7,227 nucleotides of DNA from JALYQB01 sp035640155 (GTDB taxonomy: Bacteria > Actinomycetota > Actinomycetes > Mycobacteriales > Pseudonocardiaceae): NCBI GenBank assembly GCA_035640155.1, contig DASQWR010000190.1, positions 1 to 7,227 of the forward strand, given 5' to 3'. Numbering within the stretch: the stretch's first letter is position 1; each line of letters begins with the position of its first letter. Position numbers and translations under genes: made by a program. Shown here one piece after another: positions 6,166 to 7,227 of the stretch. The notes below the pieces were generated by a model. The model worked only from the letters and a program-made list of their open reading frames with translations, ran no database searches and had not been told where the DNA came from.

Positions 6166-6711
6166 CCACCAATGCGGCGGCGCTGGTGATGGTCCGGCGC
6201 CGCCCATAGACCCTCGACTGTACGAGTGCGAGGACGTGCGCCAGATCCTGGCCGAGCGCGACATCGCCGCGCTGTACCTGATCCTCAAAGGCGAGGGGGT
6301 CACCCAGCGGACGATCGCGGCCCTCACCGGGCAGTCGCAGTCCGAGGTCTCCGAAATCCTCGCCGGGCGCAAGGTGTTGGCCTACGACCTGCTGGTGCGC
6401 ATCGCGGAGGGCCTGGCATCCCCCGCGAGCTGATGGGCCTCTCCTACGGCGCGCCCAGCACCTACGGTGGACAAGGCACGGTCGCCAGTCCCGAAGAGGT
6501 TGCCATCGTCCTCGCTACGATCCACGTGCGAGGCGGTGAGCCCCGCGGGTTGCTGCTGGCGCACGGCGCGGTCACCAGCGCGGCCAGGATCAGCTCGGTC
6601 CGGGCCCGTCGGCGACTCGAACCGCTGGCCGCCGCGCTGGAGGCCCGCCCCGGCATCGACACGAAGCAACTGGCGCGGATGGCCCGCCAGGTGGCCACTA
6701 CTCGGGCGTGA
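6119..6711 (+). pseudogene. XRE-family HTH transcriptional regulator, disrupted by a one-base frameshift
   Basis: The first frame (ATG 6119, SD AGAAGG at 6105-6110, eight-base spacing) encodes an XRE helix-turn-helix: YECEDVRQILAERDIAALYL, then GVTQRTIAALTGQSQSEVSE and ILAGRK (residues 35-84). It stops at TGA 6431-6433 after 104 residues. The expected continuation of the family, GIPRELMGLSYG, appears in the adjacent frame from 6415 and runs to TGA 6709-6711, so one G seems missing at CTGG (6414-6416). Restored, the product would be about 197 residues. The C-terminal part is unrecognised and Arg/Ala-rich, and the usual long TPR-like region of many actinomycete relatives is absent, so the gene may also be truncated. 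The downstream half could be re-initiated from ATG 6433, which overlaps the stop as TGATG. GTG 6065 (SD AGGGGG 6052-6057) is an alternative start. A sequencing error is possible. Confidence 0.65.
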
Positions 6712-6784
6712 CCCCGCACTGGGCGCGCTAAACATGTGTGCGCTTCGACCAGCCCGGTCCCCTTCCTCCCGGGGTGCCACGGTT

Positions 6785-7227
6785 CTATTCGCCGGAGGAA
6801 GACCCAGTAATACTGGCGTAGACGACGATGTTGTCGACGTAGCTGTTCTCATCATCGTTGAACTCCCCGCCACAGGTGATCAGCCGGAGCCCGGCGTGAT
6901 CGATGTTCCCGTACACCGCGTCGGTGGGGAACTCGTCCTTCGGGTACTGATCTACGCGATCAACCTTGAAAATGGCGTTGCTGCCATCTTCACGGTGGAC
7001 GATCACGTCGTCCCCTGGCTCCAACTGGTCGATCTGGTGGAACACGCCGGGCTCACCGTTCCAGTCGACGTGCGCAGCGATGATCGCCGGACCCAGCTCG
7101 CCCGGAGTTGGCGCTCCGGTGTACCAACCCGCTGGGTAGGCGCCGGGCGGTACTTCCATCGACCCGTCCGGCTGCAAACCGAGGTCCATGACATCGGAGG
7201 TGACCCCGAGCGCGGGGATCTCGATCT
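6785..7227 (-). CDS. Class F sortase, 3' part (5' end beyond the window)
   Basis: The frame is open through the right edge of the window, adding 12 codons (IEIPALGVTSDV) before the internal ATG at 7189, so this is a partial gene with 146 visible codons. The visible protein is the sortase beta-barrel of class F: IPALGV, DLGLQPDGSMEVP, GWYTGAPTPGELGPA, then AAHVDW with the catalytic His (codon 7070-7072) and LITCGG with the catalytic Cys (codon 6872-6874). Sortases cleave an LPXTG-like signal and anchor proteins to the cell envelope; the N-terminal membrane anchor would lie off-window. After the Cys the sequence has SYVDNIVVYA where relatives, as I recall, commonly carry Arg, and no Arg occurs before the stop. 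The 73 bases between this gene and the convergent XRE gene contain no clear terminator. Confidence 0.85.
   Translation of the reverse strand, partial: IEIPALGVTSDVMDLGLQPDGSMEVPPGAYPAGWYTGAPTPGELGPAIIAAHVDWNGEPGVFHQIDQLEPGDDVIVHREDGSNAIFKVDRVDQYPKDEFPTDAVYGNIDHAGLRLITCGGEFNDDENSYVDNIVVYASITGSSSGE

Noticed and set aside
6405..6420. Programmed -1 ribosomal frameshift to explain the split XRE gene
   Set aside because: No X-XXY-YYZ slippery heptamer is present at CTGGCA and no obvious downstream pseudoknot; mutation, error or re-initiation is simpler.
6712..6784. Bidirectional terminator between the XRE remnant and the sortase gene
   Set aside because: Only a weak CCCC/GGGG pairing without T-tract is present; not enough to annotate.
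5418..6784. att direct repeats or tRNA target flanking the accessory-looking cassette
   Set aside because: No tRNA sequence and no flanking direct repeats were noticed by eye, so an integrated element cannot be delimited.
6382..6873. 163-aa minus-strand frame covering the XRE 3' half and the sortase end
   Set aside because: It overlaps the sortase coding region on the same strand and is antisense to the XRE frame; Ser/Thr/Arg-rich with no recognisable domain.

Overview
The window is very GC-rich with G/C-dominated third codon positions, leaderless or weak-SD starts and actinobacterial protein families (DUF2786 protein, HisKA_3-type kinase, BldC-like mini-regulator, class F sortase). It looks like a chromosomal segment of a filamentous actinomycete; the style of the proteins suggests Pseudonocardiaceae (Amycolatopsis or Saccharopolyspora type), but the genus is inference.

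Layout. Bases 1-181 hold the last 59 codons of an alpha-glucan phosphorylase on the + strand. It meets, tail to tail with a 12-base overlap, a minus-strand run: sensor histidine kinase (5417-4173), NarL/LuxR response regulator (4176-3523), ABC ATPase (3429-2464), ABC-2 permease (2498-1641) and a DUF2786 protein (1561-170). Kinase/regulator overlap by 4 bases and ATPase/permease by 35 bases, so these four very probably form one envelope-signal-responsive export unit. The DUF2786 gene has its own putative leaderless promoter and may be only a neighbour.

Bases 5538-6711 are a compact accessory-looking cassette: a 65-aa BldC/MerR-like DNA-binding protein on the minus strand, a divergent control region with a strong 10+4 bp stem-loop, then on the + strand a small unrecognised protein and an XRE-family regulator. 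The XRE gene is broken by an apparent one-base deletion near 6415, leaving an HTH half and a C-terminal half joined by a TGATG stop/start overlap. Codon-position composition also switches frame at a G-run near 6053-6057. No integrase or att repeats are visible.

Bases 6785-7227 carry the 3' part of a class F sortase on the minus strand; its start lies beyond the window. Its catalytic His and Cys are visible, but no Arg follows the Cys.

No rRNA, tRNA, CRISPR array or insertion sequence was seen. No clearly new defence or biosynthetic system is evident. The most interesting parts are the frameshifted regulatory cassette, its stem-loop, and the Arg-less sortase.
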